64,000 nucleotides of DNA from Rhizobium sullae (GCF_025200715.1 NZ_CP104143.1:1364001-1428000); one strand, 5' to 3'; counted from the stretch's first letter, positions 34,907 to 44,478 are shown. Translations and numbers: made by a program. Notes: generated from the letters alone by a model not told the origin.

Positions 34907-35515
34907 TCAGGTCCTCCCGCCTATGTCGGCGACCGCCGCGACGATGCCCGGATAGGCGCCGCAGCGACAGATATTGCCGCTCATCCAGAACGGAATCTCT
35001 TCCGGCGAACCCGCGTGCCCTTCGGCGATGCACCCGAGGCCCGACATGATCTGGCCGGGCGTGCAGAACCCACATTGCAAGCCCTCGTGCTCGACGAATG
35101 CTTCCTGCAGGGGGTGAAGCGCGCCATCCGTCTCGAGGCCTTCGATCGTTTCGATCCGGGCGCCGTCGTGCATGGATGCCAAGGTCAGACAGGAAACGAT
35201 ACGTCTACCGTCGACGAGAATGGTGCACGCGCCGCAGGCGCCCTGGTTGCAGCCCTTCTTCGTGCCGGTGAGATCGAGCGTCTCGCGCAGGACATCGAGG
35301 ATGGACTGACGCGGATCGACCCTCAGCGTATGAGCGCGGCCGTTCACCGTTATCGTCAAGGCCGTCTCGTTCATGGCGGCTGCTGGGGAGCTTGCTGCCG
35401 TCACGGGCTGAAGCGGCAATGCGGCCAGCGCGACGGCGCCGGCCGTGACCTGAAGCGCTTCCCGGCGCGACAGGACGGGGAATGGCGGATGCAATTCCGA
35501 CGGGTTCTCTGTCAT
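34907..35515 (-). CDS. paoA: Aldehyde oxidoreductase 2Fe-2S subunit with Tat signal, PaoA-like
   Basis: A 202-residue protein. The N-terminus carries a twin-Arg signal (SRREALQVTAGAVALAAL), so the folded heterotrimer is exported by the Tat route as one complex, as in E. coli PaoABC. Two 2Fe-2S centres follow: plant-ferredoxin type CNQGACGACTILV with a distal CL, then QCGFCTPGQIMS and SGNICRCGAYPGIV. It is first in the paoABC operon, 137 bases downstream of the AraC regulator on the same strand. Confidence 0.93.
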   Translation of the reverse strand: MTENPSELHPPFPVLSRREALQVTAGAVALAALPLQPVTAASSPAAAMNETALTITVNGRAHTLRVDPRQSILDVLRETLDLTGTKKGCNQGACGACTILVDGRRIVSCLTLASMHDGARIETIEGLETDGALHPLQEAFVEHEGLQCGFCTPGQIMSGLGCIAEGHAGSPEEIPFWMSGNICRCGAYPGIVAAVADIGGRT

Positions 35516-35652
35516 GAAGGAACATCCTCTTCAACGCAGTTGAGCGCGCGAAGGATAGGACCGATGCCGCGAAGTTGCTGTCGCGATCTTTCGGAATTGT
35601 TCGAATATTGCGGCGATCGACGCCGCAATCGTGCCGAAACGGCCTCGGGCCG

Positions 35653-36543
35653 TTAGAGCCGGCGGCGGAACTCGCTCGGCGTGATGCCCGCCACTTTGCG
35701 AAAGTTCGCGGAGAAGGAGGACGGCGTCTCGTATCCGACGACGAGTGCGATGTCCGTGATGCGCAGCGTTTGCTCTTTCAGGAGTGTCTTGGCATAGGCA
35801 ATCCGCTGGCGGGTCAGCCATTCATGCGGCGTATATCCGGTCGCCATGCGGAAGGCCGTGCAGAAATGGAAGCGGCTCAAATTGGCGAGATCCGCCAGCT
35901 CCTGAAGCCTGACATCCGCCGCGAGATTTTCACGCATGTAGCTGGTGACGCGCTTGAGCTGCCAGCCCGACAGACCGCGCCGCGGCGGAGGCGAGATCGG
36001 CGCCGGAACCGCTGAATGTGATCTGATGAGCTGGAGGCACACAAGATCGAGGAGCTGCTCGATGAACAGCTGAGACATCGCGTCTTGCGAACTGATCTCG
36101 TCGTTGATCAGGTTCATGATCGCGAACAGTTTGGGATCGTTGAAATTCACGCGGTCGAGCAGCTCGGGCTCGCGGCCAGTACCCACCTGATCGGCGCATG
36201 CCAGGAGGCGGCTATGGCCCAGAAAGATGTTGGAGACCTCGACGGCGCCATCCGCTCGCCACAAGCCATCATGCCCTCTAGGCGCGAATGTTATCGTCCC
36301 CGCCATTGCGGGAGCGGAAATCGTCTGTTGGCCCATCTTGACCGAAGCCATGCCTTCCCCGGCATATTTCGCAGAGAGAACATGATCCTTCAAGGGCGGA
36401 AGATTGTATTCGAACGGTGCGTTCCACCATCGGCCGACGAGCCGGGTGTCGCCGGAAAATACCTCTGGAATCACAGGTGGCGCTCGGCCTCGCTGCAAAC
36501 GGCGAATATGAACGGTCGTGTTTGCCAGCGCACTCCCACCCAT
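35653..36543 (-). CDS. AraC-family transcriptional regulator
   Basis: A 296-residue regulator with a C-terminal double helix-turn-helix: VRLQELADLANLSRFHFCTAFRMATGYTPHEWLTRQRIAYAKTLL and the second motif TDIALVVGYETPSSFSANFRKVAGITPSEFRR. The N-terminal 190 residues have no clear cupin motif but carry the ligand or dimerisation part. Adjacent to paoABC downstream and divergent from the MFS carrier upstream, so it likely controls one or both in response to an aldehyde or organic acid. Confidence 0.88.
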   Translation of the reverse strand: MGGSALANTTVHIRRLQRGRAPPVIPEVFSGDTRLVGRWWNAPFEYNLPPLKDHVLSAKYAGEGMASVKMGQQTISAPAMAGTITFAPRGHDGLWRADGAVEVSNIFLGHSRLLACADQVGTGREPELLDRVNFNDPKLFAIMNLINDEISSQDAMSQLFIEQLLDLVCLQLIRSHSAVPAPISPPPRRGLSGWQLKRVTSYMRENLAADVRLQELADLANLSRFHFCTAFRMATGYTPHEWLTRQRIAYAKTLLKEQTLRITDIALVVGYETPSSFSANFRKVAGITPSEFRRRL

Positions 36544-36856
36544 GGCGATATCTCTTGTCGATCCGCAGGAGCCCTATCTCCTGGAATGCGTAGCATTTCC
36601 CGCGCCGATTGAGAATGTCGGCCGCATACCCAATTCGGCTTATCTTGCGCTCCCTTGCCTTCGAAGCAGGGGCATCCCGGGGCGGCACCTCGCTGGAGCC
36701 GGCCCTTTGGACGGTCAAACTGTCGCAGACGTGGAACAAGGGCAGCGGTGCTGTCGTTGTTCGCAGCTGTCATCCGGCAGCCCCGGTTCCGGGCCACCTT
36801 TCTTCGACGGCATCCGGACATTGCCCGCCTCGCCGCCGCTTTCGGACGGAGGAAGC
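36544..36856. other. Intergenic region between the AraC regulator and MFS carrier
   Basis: No supported gene. It holds the divergent promoters; a GGAGGAA ribosome site at 36848-36854 serves the MFS gene. The frame in line with the MFS gene stays open through it, but the start at 36857 is better placed. Confidence 0.6.
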
Positions 36857-38110
36857 ATGATGTCCGCATTGGAAAGCCTGCGCGCGCTCACGCCGCAGCA
36901 GCGCAATACCGTTATAGCCAGCTATCTCGGCTGGACGCTCGACGCCTTCGATTTCTTCATTCTCGTTTTTGTTCTTAAATACATCGCCGAGGAATTCCAC
37001 ACCGACGTCCCGGCCGTTTCGGTAGCGATATTCCTCACGCTTGCGATGCGGGCGGTGGGCGCGCTCGTCTTCGGGTTGGCGGCCGACAGGTTCGGGCGGC
37101 GCGTGACGCTGATGGCGGACGTGCTGCTCTATTCGCTGTTCGAATTCCTGACCGGCTTCTCGACGGGGCTAACCATGTTCCTGGTGCTCCGCGCGCTCTA
37201 CGGCATCGCCATGGGCGGCGAATGGGGCGTCGGCGCCTCACTGGTCATGGAGACCGTGCCGGAGAATTCCCGTGGTATCGTCTCCGGCATCCTGCAGGCG
37301 GGTTATCCCTCCGGCTATTTCATCGCCTCGATCGTCTTCTTCCTGCTCTTCCCGGTGATCGGCTGGCGCGGCATGTTCTTCGTCGGCGCGGCTCCGGCGC
37401 TGCTGGTGCTCTATATCCGCCGCAATGTCGAGGAAAGCCCGGTCTTCCTGAAGCGGCAGGCGGAGGGACGGCGGCCGTTCCTCACCGTGCTCAGGGAGAA
37501 CATTCCGCTGTTCGTCTGGTCGGTGCTCTTGATGACGGCGTTTAACTTCCTCAGCCATGGCACGCAGGACATCTATCCGACCTTCCTGGAAATGCAACGA
37601 AACTACGACAGCTATACGACCGGCGCGATCGCCATCGTCTACAATATCGGCGCGATCTGCGGCGGGCTGTTCTTCGGGGCGCTGTCGCAGCGGATCGGAC
37701 GGAAGCGGGCGATCGTCATCGCCGCGCTGCTTGCCGTGCCCGTCGCGCCGCTCTGGGTCCATGCGCCGGGACCGGTGCTGCTCGCAATCGGCGCCTTCCT
37801 GATGCAGCTCTTCGTTCAGGGTGCCTGGGGCATTGTGCCGGTGCACCTTAACGAGCTGTCGCCCGACGAGGTGCGCGGCACCTTCCCGGGCTTCGCCTAT
37901 CAGCTCGGCAACCTGCTCGCTTCCGGCAACGCGACGATGCAGGCGGGGCTTGCTGCACACTGGAACGGCGACTATGCGACGGCGCTGCTGATCACCGCCA
38001 CCCTGGTAACGGTGGCCGTCGCGCTCCTTTCCGGGTTCGGCTACGAGAAGAAGGACGTGCGTTTCGGCACGGAGGAGGCCGAAGCGCCGCCGGGCGCTTT
38101 ACGAAGCTGA
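36857..38110 (+). CDS. MFS carboxylate/aromatic-acid transporter
   Basis: A 417-residue major facilitator with 12 helices. N-terminal LGWTLDAFDFFILVFVLKYIAEEF is typical of sugar-acid and lactate-type proton symporters (JenT/sialic-acid or metabolite:H+ families), and the signature GLAADRFGRRVTLMADV follows helix 2, with GIAMGGEWGVGASLVMETVP later. It is divergent from the AraC gene. The substrate is probably a small carboxylate, possibly the product of the neighbouring aldehyde oxidase; this is inferred from location only. Confidence 0.88.
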   Translation: MMSALESLRALTPQQRNTVIASYLGWTLDAFDFFILVFVLKYIAEEFHTDVPAVSVAIFLTLAMRAVGALVFGLAADRFGRRVTLMADVLLYSLFEFLTGFSTGLTMFLVLRALYGIAMGGEWGVGASLVMETVPENSRGIVSGILQAGYPSGYFIASIVFFLLFPVIGWRGMFFVGAAPALLVLYIRRNVEESPVFLKRQAEGRRPFLTVLRENIPLFVWSVLLMTAFNFLSHGTQDIYPTFLEMQRNYDSYTTGAIAIVYNIGAICGGLFFGALSQRIGRKRAIVIAALLAVPVAPLWVHAPGPVLLAIGAFLMQLFVQGAWGIVPVHLNELSPDEVRGTFPGFAYQLGNLLASGNATMQAGLAAHWNGDYATALLITATLVTVAVALLSGFGYEKKDVRFGTEEAEAPPGALRS

Positions 38111-38255
38111 GGGCAAGAGGCGCTGGCCACCACCGTGCTTGGCCGTCTGTTTCATTCCTATTCGGCCGAGCGATCTTGCCTAGGCTTTTCTTAACTGCCG
38201 AACGCTAATGTTTCCCGTGCGGAGGTTATGTACTGCGTCCCGCCGCGAGGGTTTG

Positions 38256-39422
38256 ATGGCTTCCACCGACAATTTCGCTTTTCTGCTGCCGGTCATGATG
38301 CTGACCTTCGGCTGCACGTTCCTGATCGTTGCCCGGTTCGGATCGCGCGAAGCGAGGCATTGGGGTGCGGGCTATATCTTTGCCGCTGCTGCGTTTTCCA
38401 TGCCGCTGGCGCCTGTTGCGGTTCCGGCCCAGATGGCTTCGCTGATTGCCGATGCGCTGTTCCTCGCCGCATTTTATTTCTACGGCGGCGCGCTTCTTTG
38501 CCGCTTCAGCCGGCCTTCCTTTGCAGCATTGCGGATCGCCTTCGCCTCGATCATCTATGCTGCGACCCTTTACCCAGTTCTTGTTGCGCAGAGCGTTTCG
38601 GCGGAACTGCTGCTGAACGATTTTGCCTGTGCGTCGCTGCTGAGTTTTACCCTGTTCAAAACGGCGCGCCATGTGAAGCACCGCGCCGACGCACTGCTGC
38701 TTGCGGTTTCGGGTCTCGTGGTGATGGAGATCATCGCCCGCAACGCGATCCTGATTTTCGCCCTGCCGTCATACGGCGGCGCGGATGGTTTCCTGGCGTC
38801 GGATTACGCGTTCTTCATGCAGGCCGGCGCATCCGTTTTGGCGCTGTTCTTCGCGCTTTCTGCACTGGGGGCGGTGACCGTCGATACGATTGCTGCTTAC
38901 CGCGACGTCGCGGATCGGGATCCGCTGACCGGCCTCTTGAACCGCCGCGGCTTCGAGCGGGTGGTGACAGGATTGAAGGGCGCCTCGGGGGCCGTCGTCG
39001 TCTGCGATATCGACCACTTCAAGCGTATCAACGACGTGTTCGGGCATGCGGCAGGCGATACCGTGATCATCGGGCTGGCGCAGCTGTTGCTGGAGCGCGT
39101 GCCAAAAGGCGCCTTCGCCGCACGTTTCGGTGGCGAGGAGTTCGTCGCTTTCCTTCCCGGTGCCGGCCTTGCCGAGGCAGGCACGTTTGCCAACGCGCTC
39201 AGGCAGGCCTTTTCCTCGGCCAACGGTACGGCGGAGACCGGCAAGGTTACCGCGAGCTTCGGTGTCGCCGCAGCGGCGGTCGGCAATCAATCGCTTCACG
39301 GGGTGATCGGCCGGGCGGATGCCGCGCTTTACGCGGCGAAGGCGGCAGGCCGCAACAGAGTGATGCTGGAAGGCGAGCCGCACGAGGAAGTGCCCGCACT
39401 CCACGTGGCCACAGGCAGCTGA
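38256..39422 (+). CDS. Membrane-bound GGDEF diguanylate cyclase
   Basis: A 388-residue protein. The N-terminal 200 residues form about six membrane helices of no known sensor family. The C-terminal GGDEF domain has DPLTGLLNRRGFERVV, CDIDHFKRINDVFGHAAGD, and the active GGEEF motif in ARFGGEEFVAF, so cyclase activity is likely. It would make c-di-GMP in response to a membrane signal. GAGG precedes the ATG at 38256; ATG 38208 is an alternative. Confidence 0.93.
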   Translation: MASTDNFAFLLPVMMLTFGCTFLIVARFGSREARHWGAGYIFAAAAFSMPLAPVAVPAQMASLIADALFLAAFYFYGGALLCRFSRPSFAALRIAFASIIYAATLYPVLVAQSVSAELLLNDFACASLLSFTLFKTARHVKHRADALLLAVSGLVVMEIIARNAILIFALPSYGGADGFLASDYAFFMQAGASVLALFFALSALGAVTVDTIAAYRDVADRDPLTGLLNRRGFERVVTGLKGASGAVVVCDIDHFKRINDVFGHAAGDTVIIGLAQLLLERVPKGAFAARFGGEEFVAFLPGAGLAEAGTFANALRQAFSSANGTAETGKVTASFGVAAAAVGNQSLHGVIGRADAALYAAKAAGRNRVMLEGEPHEEVPALHVATGS

Positions 39423-39896
39423 CGACCCGCATCACACGATAACCGGTATCAGATGGGCGACGAATTCGGCGGTCTTCCTGCCGTTCGCATCCTGGCCGAG
39501 CCTCTCGAATGTTGCTTGACGGTGTGCGACTGGTTGCCTCCAAGCAGCGTCAGGTGGGCCGGTCCAGCCGATCACGAAACCGACGCCGTCTGAACCCCTG
39601 CGCTAAGCCGGGTCGTCGAACGAAGCCGCCCCCCTCAAGCAGACATAGGAATCCATATCTCAAGGTGATTTGAAATAAATCGCTCGCAACCTGATGGTGT
39701 ATAATTGGACCGACTTGCGATCGGCCAGAGTCTTGCGGTATCTGACGATGGGGCGAACTTGCACGCCAGGTATCAAACCTGTGCAATCAACCGCGTTTAG
39801 TAGGTTATGACTTCGGTCGAATTCCCTGGACTCCGGGGTTGTGCGCGATGAAGTTCGAGTGGCGGAAACTGAAGGGCGCACGAGGAGGAACAATCC
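39423..39896. other. Gene-free stretch
   Basis: No supported gene on either strand. The only sites are the ribosome site GAGGAGGAA for the YCII gene at 39883-39891 and an AT-richer patch at 39655-39710. Confidence 0.5.
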
Positions 39897-40280
39897 ATGC
39901 TTTACGCCATCCTGGCCTATCACGAAGAGGGAGTAGTCGAATCCTGGACCAAGGAGGAGGATGCGGCGCTGATGACCGAACTACTCCAGGTCAACGATCG
40001 CCTTGTCCAGGAGAAACATTTGGGACCGGCCGCGCGGCTTGGCCCAACGGGGCGCGCCGTGACCTTGCGGGGGGCGGGTGCCGGCATGATCACCGACGGC
40101 CCCTTTGCTGAAACCAAGGAGCAACTGCTCGGCTTCTACGTCGTGGATTATCCAACGCTTGAGACGGCCGTCGCAGCAGCGCGCGACCTGCGCCGCGCCA
40201 ACCCGTCCGCAGTCTATGAAATCCGGCCGATTTCGCTTTATCTCCCTGGTGCGCCGCTGACATCCCGGGATGAGGGCTAG
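39897..40280 (+). CDS. YCII-family (DGPF) protein
   Basis: A 127-residue protein with LYAILAYHEE, MITDGPFAETKEQLLGFYVVDYPTLETAV and EIRPISLYLP, the hallmark of the YCII/DGPF family related to dienelactone-like ferredoxin folds. Such genes usually neighbour an ECF sigma factor, which is absent here. A strong ribosome site precedes it. Function is unknown. Confidence 0.85.
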   Translation: MLYAILAYHEEGVVESWTKEEDAALMTELLQVNDRLVQEKHLGPAARLGPTGRAVTLRGAGAGMITDGPFAETKEQLLGFYVVDYPTLETAVAAARDLRRANPSAVYEIRPISLYLPGAPLTSRDEG

Positions 40281-40433
40281 GCCACGCGCTGCCACTGGTG
40301 GCATCTGCACTATAATGCCGAAACAATGCCGAAGTTTTCGGTGGGGATTAGCTGCGGCATGTCCCCGTAAGCCCTTGAGCTCGGCAGGTTTACCGATACA
40401 AGCTGGCACCAGTTTTCTTCATCGGATTCGCCC

Positions 40434-40787
40434 ATGTATTTTTCCCTCAGCCCCGCCGCCATCTGGCCGGTCGGCATGCTTTTCGCCTCCAATATCTTCA
40501 TGACCTTCGCCTGGTACGGGCATCTGAAGCACAAGGGCAGTGCGATCGCCCTTGCCATTGTCGCGAGCTGGGGCATTGCCTTCTTCGAATACTGTCTGGC
40601 GGTGCCGGCGAACCGTATCGGCTCGGCGGTCTATACGACGGCGCAGTTGAAGACGATGCAGGAGGTGATCACGCTGATGGTCTTCTCTGGCTTCTCGATC
40701 TTCTGGCTCGGCGAGAACCTGACCTGGAACCACGCGATTGGTTTTGCCCTGATCGCGGTCGGCGCCTCGTTCATCTTCCGCGCATGA
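40434..40787 (+). CDS. DMT-like small membrane protein (DUF486)
   Basis: A 117-residue protein with four hydrophobic helices: SLSPAAIWPVGMLFASNIFMTFAWYGHLKHKGSAIALAIVASWGIAFFEYCLAVPANRIG then QLKTMQEVITLMVFSGFSIFWLGE and NHAIGFALIAVGASFIFRA. Matches the DUF486 family of single-DMT-unit membrane proteins; transport substrate not known. Stand-alone gene. Confidence 0.85.
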   Translation: MYFSLSPAAIWPVGMLFASNIFMTFAWYGHLKHKGSAIALAIVASWGIAFFEYCLAVPANRIGSAVYTTAQLKTMQEVITLMVFSGFSIFWLGENLTWNHAIGFALIAVGASFIFRA

Positions 40788-40795
40788 ACGCATCC

Positions 40796-40834
40796 TTTCC
40801 AACAGATTACAAAATCTTTCCAATGGATTACAAA
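40796..40834. promoter_or_regulatory. Phased 18-bp direct repeat upstream of the DUF1800 gene
   Basis: TTTCCAACAGATTACAAA at 40796-40813 and TTTCCAATGGATTACAAA at 40817-40834 are in tandem with 21 bp between starts, two helical turns. They lie 84 bases upstream of the DUF1800 ATG in an AT-rich patch, as expected for a direct-repeat-binding response regulator. Not matched to a known regulator. Confidence 0.6.
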
Positions 40835-40917
40835 TAGTCCATCTCGGGAAATTGCCGAATTGCCGACGCATTTGGCTGGGAGGCTGTCACCATTCAGTGA
40901 TCAGGAGGTGATCGGCC

Positions 40918-42441
40918 ATGAGCCTCTCTTTCCAGACGATGGCGGCGATCCGGTTCGGCTATGGATTCCGGCCGGGCGAGGCGCCGCCGCAGAGCAAGGA
41001 CCAGCTACTTGGTCAGGTGAAGGACGCTGCGCGAAGCACGCCGTCCTTTCCTGCCGGCGGCATTGATGGACGCCATCGGCAGATTGCCATTCTGCAGGAC
41101 CAACTCCGGGAACTCCGCCAGAGCAGCGGCGGCGATGAAACGCGCCGGGAGAGGCGCAAGGCGATCCAGAAGCAGGTGCAGCAAGGGTTCCAGCGCGACG
41201 CCAATGCGCGGCTGATGCAGGCGGTGCTTTCGCCGAACGGATTCCACGAGCGGCTTGCCACCTTCTGGACCAATCATTTCTCGACGAGCGCGAACAAAAG
41301 CCTGCCGATGCGGATGATCGTGCCGCTTTACGAGGCGGAGGCGATCCGGCCGAATATCGGCGGGTCGTTCGCCGACCTGCTGCGCGCCGCGACGGAGCAT
41401 CCGGCGATGCTCATCTATCTCGATCAGGCGCAATCGCAGGGGCCGGAATCAGCCCGCGGCATGAAGCAGAAGAAGGGGCTGAACGAGAATCTCGGCCGCG
41501 AACTTCTGGAACTGCATACGCTGGGCGCCGGTAGCGGCTACACGCAAGCCGACGTGCGCGCCGCGGCGATGGTGCTGACCGGGCTGACGATCGATCGCGA
41601 GGAGATGGACGCGGTTTTCCGTCCCGGCATTTCCGAGCCCGGCAGGCATACGGTTCTCGGCGTCAGCTATGGCGGCGCGCGGCGGGCCTGGAAGGACTAT
41701 CTGGCGCTGCTCGACGATCTCGCTGTCCATCCGAAGACGGCTGAGCACATCAGCCGCAAGCTGGCCGTCCATTTCGTTTCCAACCAGCCGCCGGAGGAGA
41801 TGGTGATGGTGATGGCGGATATCTGGAAAAAGACAGACGGCGACCTGATGGCCGTTTATGGCGCGATGCTCGACCATCCGGCAGCATGGCGCGACGAGGG
41901 CGCCAAGGCACGCCAGCCGTTCGACTATATCGTGACGGGCTTGAGGGCACTGAACGCCGGCGGCGGCAATGGCGCCGCGGCCGATTTCATGAAAGCCAAC
42001 CTGGATGACGACGATGATGGGATGGCGCCGCCGAAGGACATGGTGGGTGAGGACAATGCCATGGGCGGCGATGCGGGTGCGATGGCGCCCGATCCTGCCA
42101 ACGAAGCCAAGTCCAAGCGGCGCAAGGCTTTCCAGACCGCGCGTGCGCTAGGGCAGGGTGCTCTTCGCCGCATGGGTCAGCCGACCTGGCTGCCGCCAAG
42201 CCCGGCAGGTTTTGAGGAGAATTTCTCCGCCTGGATCACGGCGAGCCAGCTTGCCGAGCGGCTTGCCTGGGCGCGGCGCGCTTCCGCCCAGTTCGGCAAG
42301 GACGAGGATCCGCGCGAATTTTTGAAATCGACGCTCGGCGATGCGGCGCGCGACGAGACGATCCGCGTGGTTTCGCAGGCGCCGAACAAGATCAGCGGCC
42401 TGACGCTGGTTCTCGCTTCCCCCGAATTCAACCGCCGATAG
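40918..42441 (+). CDS. DUF1800 family protein
   Basis: A 507-residue protein. Family landmarks: AIRFGYGFRPGEAPP at the N-terminus, PNGFHERLATFWTNHFSTSANKS, GLNENLGRELLELHTLGAGSGYTQADVRAAAMVLTGLT, and HISRKLAVHFVSNQPPEEMVMVM. No signal peptide is visible. An Asp-rich, Pro-rich linker (about residues 360-398) interrupts the domain. A near-perfect ribosome site AGGAGGTGAT precedes the ATG. It is followed by the Tat-exported DUF1501 protein, the usual partner; the pair may work together on a periplasmic or cell-surface substrate. Confidence 0.9.
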   Translation: MSLSFQTMAAIRFGYGFRPGEAPPQSKDQLLGQVKDAARSTPSFPAGGIDGRHRQIAILQDQLRELRQSSGGDETRRERRKAIQKQVQQGFQRDANARLMQAVLSPNGFHERLATFWTNHFSTSANKSLPMRMIVPLYEAEAIRPNIGGSFADLLRAATEHPAMLIYLDQAQSQGPESARGMKQKKGLNENLGRELLELHTLGAGSGYTQADVRAAAMVLTGLTIDREEMDAVFRPGISEPGRHTVLGVSYGGARRAWKDYLALLDDLAVHPKTAEHISRKLAVHFVSNQPPEEMVMVMADIWKKTDGDLMAVYGAMLDHPAAWRDEGAKARQPFDYIVTGLRALNAGGGNGAAADFMKANLDDDDDGMAPPKDMVGEDNAMGGDAGAMAPDPANEAKSKRRKAFQTARALGQGALRRMGQPTWLPPSPAGFEENFSAWITASQLAERLAWARRASAQFGKDEDPREFLKSTLGDAARDETIRVVSQAPNKISGLTLVLASPEFNRR

Positions 42442-42450
42442 GAGCTGGTC

Positions 42451-43623
42451 ATGACTAGGATTACGCTTTCCCGCCGCGGCTTTCTTGCTTCCGCTTGTTG
42501 CCTTGCTGCTGCTCCGATCTTCACACCGGTTACCTTCGCCGCCATGCCCGGCGACAACCGCTTCGTGACCATCGTGCTGCGCGGTGCGATGGACGGCCTC
42601 GACCTCGTGCAGCCCTATGGCGACGCGGGCTTTGCGATGTTCAGGCCGACGCTGGCGCTGACGCCGGACAACGGCCTTCTCGACCTCGACGGGTATTTCG
42701 GGCTCAATCCGGCTGCCGCCGACCTGATGCCGCTCTGGAAGAGCAGGGAGCTTGCCTTCGTGCATGCGGTCTCGACGCCCTACCGCGACCAGCGCAGCCA
42801 TTTCGACGGGCAGGACATGTTAGAATCGGGCGGCGAGCATGTGGCCGAGGAGAAGACAGGCTGGCTGAACCGGGTGCTTTCGGTGATCCCGCGCTCGGAT
42901 GCCCGCAAGGCGATCGACGTGAATACCTCGACGGAGCTGATCCTTTCCGGCCCGAACAATGTCGACGTCTGGGCCTCAGATTCCAATCTCGGGATAGCGA
43001 AGGACGAGATGCAGTTCCTGATGCGGCTTTATGCCGGCGATCCGGCTTTCGCCAAGGCGATGGAAGAGGCGACGCGCGCCAACAATGCGGCAATGATCGC
43101 CGAGCCGGACGGCAAGCGCGGCGAGAAGATCGCCGACGTTGCGACGCTCGCCGGCAACATGCTGAAGGGCGACTACCGGATCGCGAGCTTCTCGATTACC
43201 GGCTGGGATACGCATGTGGGCCAAGCCGGGCAGTTCAAGCGGCCGGCGCAGGATCTGGCGCAGGCGATCAATGTGCTGAAGGCGACGCTTGGTCCGGAGG
43301 TCTGGCCGAAGACCGTCGTGCTGGCTATGACGGAATTCGGCCGCACCGTGCGTCAGAACGGCTCCGGCGGCACCGACCATGGCACGGGCGGCTGCGCGGT
43401 GCTGGCGGGAGGGGCGATCAATGGCGGACGCATTCTCGGCAAATGGCCGGGGCTCGGCGACGGCAAGCTGCTCGACGACCGCGACCTAATGCCGACGGCC
43501 GACGTGCGCGAGATCGCCGCGGCGATGCTCTACCGCCAGTTCGACGTAACGGCCACGGACCTGGCGGGGAAGATTTTCCCGGGGCTGAGCTTCGACAAGG
43601 ACTCGCAGTTTTTGAAGGCGTGA
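42451..43623 (+). CDS. DUF1501 family protein with Tat signal
   Basis: A 390-residue protein of the alkaline-phosphatase-like DUF1501 family. A twin-Arg signal peptide (SRRGFLASACCLAAAPIF) is followed by VTIVLRGAMDGLDLVQPYG, HFDGQDMLESGG, FSITGWDTHVGQAGQ, MTEFGRTVRQNGSGGTDHGTGG with candidate metal ligands (T, D, H). Nine bases separate it from the DUF1800 gene. It is exported folded, probably with a metal. The biochemical reaction of the family is not established. Confidence 0.92.
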   Translation: MTRITLSRRGFLASACCLAAAPIFTPVTFAAMPGDNRFVTIVLRGAMDGLDLVQPYGDAGFAMFRPTLALTPDNGLLDLDGYFGLNPAAADLMPLWKSRELAFVHAVSTPYRDQRSHFDGQDMLESGGEHVAEEKTGWLNRVLSVIPRSDARKAIDVNTSTELILSGPNNVDVWASDSNLGIAKDEMQFLMRLYAGDPAFAKAMEEATRANNAAMIAEPDGKRGEKIADVATLAGNMLKGDYRIASFSITGWDTHVGQAGQFKRPAQDLAQAINVLKATLGPEVWPKTVVLAMTEFGRTVRQNGSGGTDHGTGGCAVLAGGAINGGRILGKWPGLGDGKLLDDRDLMPTADVREIAAAMLYRQFDVTATDLAGKIFPGLSFDKDSQFLKA

Positions 43624-43792
43624 TGAAGGTCGGGCGAAGGCGAAGCCGCGCCTCGAACATCATGCCGCCCATCCACGCTCGCCGTCTTCATCGCCCTCCA
43701 GGCAACCGTTTGAAGGATCTCGAAGGATCTTCGAAGGCGCCAGCGCCGAGGGCGGACATTCTGGCAAAAAATCCGCCCGACGCGATGGTACC

Positions 43793-44266
43793 TCAGCCGC
43801 GCCGCGCCGCTTCGATCACGCCGACGTCGATCTTCCTCATGGTCATCATCGCATCGAAGGCACGCTTTGCCTGATCGCCGCCTGCGGCGAGCGCTTCGGT
43901 CAGTACGCGCGGTGTGATCTGCCAGGAGACACCCCACTTGTCCTTGCACCAGCCACAGTCACTTTCCTGACCGCCGTTGCCGACAATGGCGTTCCAGTAA
44001 CGGTCGGTTTCTTCCTGATCGTCAGTTGCGATCTGAAATGAGAAGGCTTCGTTGTGTTTGAACGCCGGACCGCCGTTCAGGCCGATACAAGGAATACCCG
44101 CAACAGTGAATTCAACAACCAACACGTCGCCCTGCTGACCAGATGGATAGTTTCCAGGTGCACGAATGACGGCACCCACTGTGCTGTCGGGAAAAGTCTC
44201 GGCGTAGAAGCGGGCAGCAGCCTCGGCGTCTTTGTCGTACCATAGGCAGATCGTGTTCTTTGCCAT
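43793..44266 (-). CDS. PhnB-like/VOC glyoxalase-fold protein
   Basis: A 157-residue protein: ICLWYDKDAEAAARFYAETFPDSTVG, VVEFTVAGIPCIGLNGGPAF, and WCKDKWGVSWQITPRVL. It belongs to the 3-demethylubiquinone-methyltransferase-like PhnB branch of the VOC superfamily. The ATG at 44266 is preferred. Catalytic function is not assigned in most members. Confidence 0.88.
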   Translation of the reverse strand: MAKNTICLWYDKDAEAAARFYAETFPDSTVGAVIRAPGNYPSGQQGDVLVVEFTVAGIPCIGLNGGPAFKHNEAFSFQIATDDQEETDRYWNAIVGNGGQESDCGWCKDKWGVSWQITPRVLTEALAAGGDQAKRAFDAMMTMRKIDVGVIEAARRG

Positions 44267-44478
44267 TGCGTGGTCCTTTCGCTCTTCGTTTCCATTTCCC
44301 CCTGACATAAGAGGCACACCGTCGTTCTCCAGTCCAGATAAGCCGTTTCACGCCCCTAAATGATCGAAATGTCGGCTTTGGGGGAACAGGCACAGGAACG
44401 AGGATGGACGGAACCAGTCGCTGCCACAAAAGTGAAGTCTTCTCATCTACGGGTGTGACGAAGCGCCGTAAGCACACC

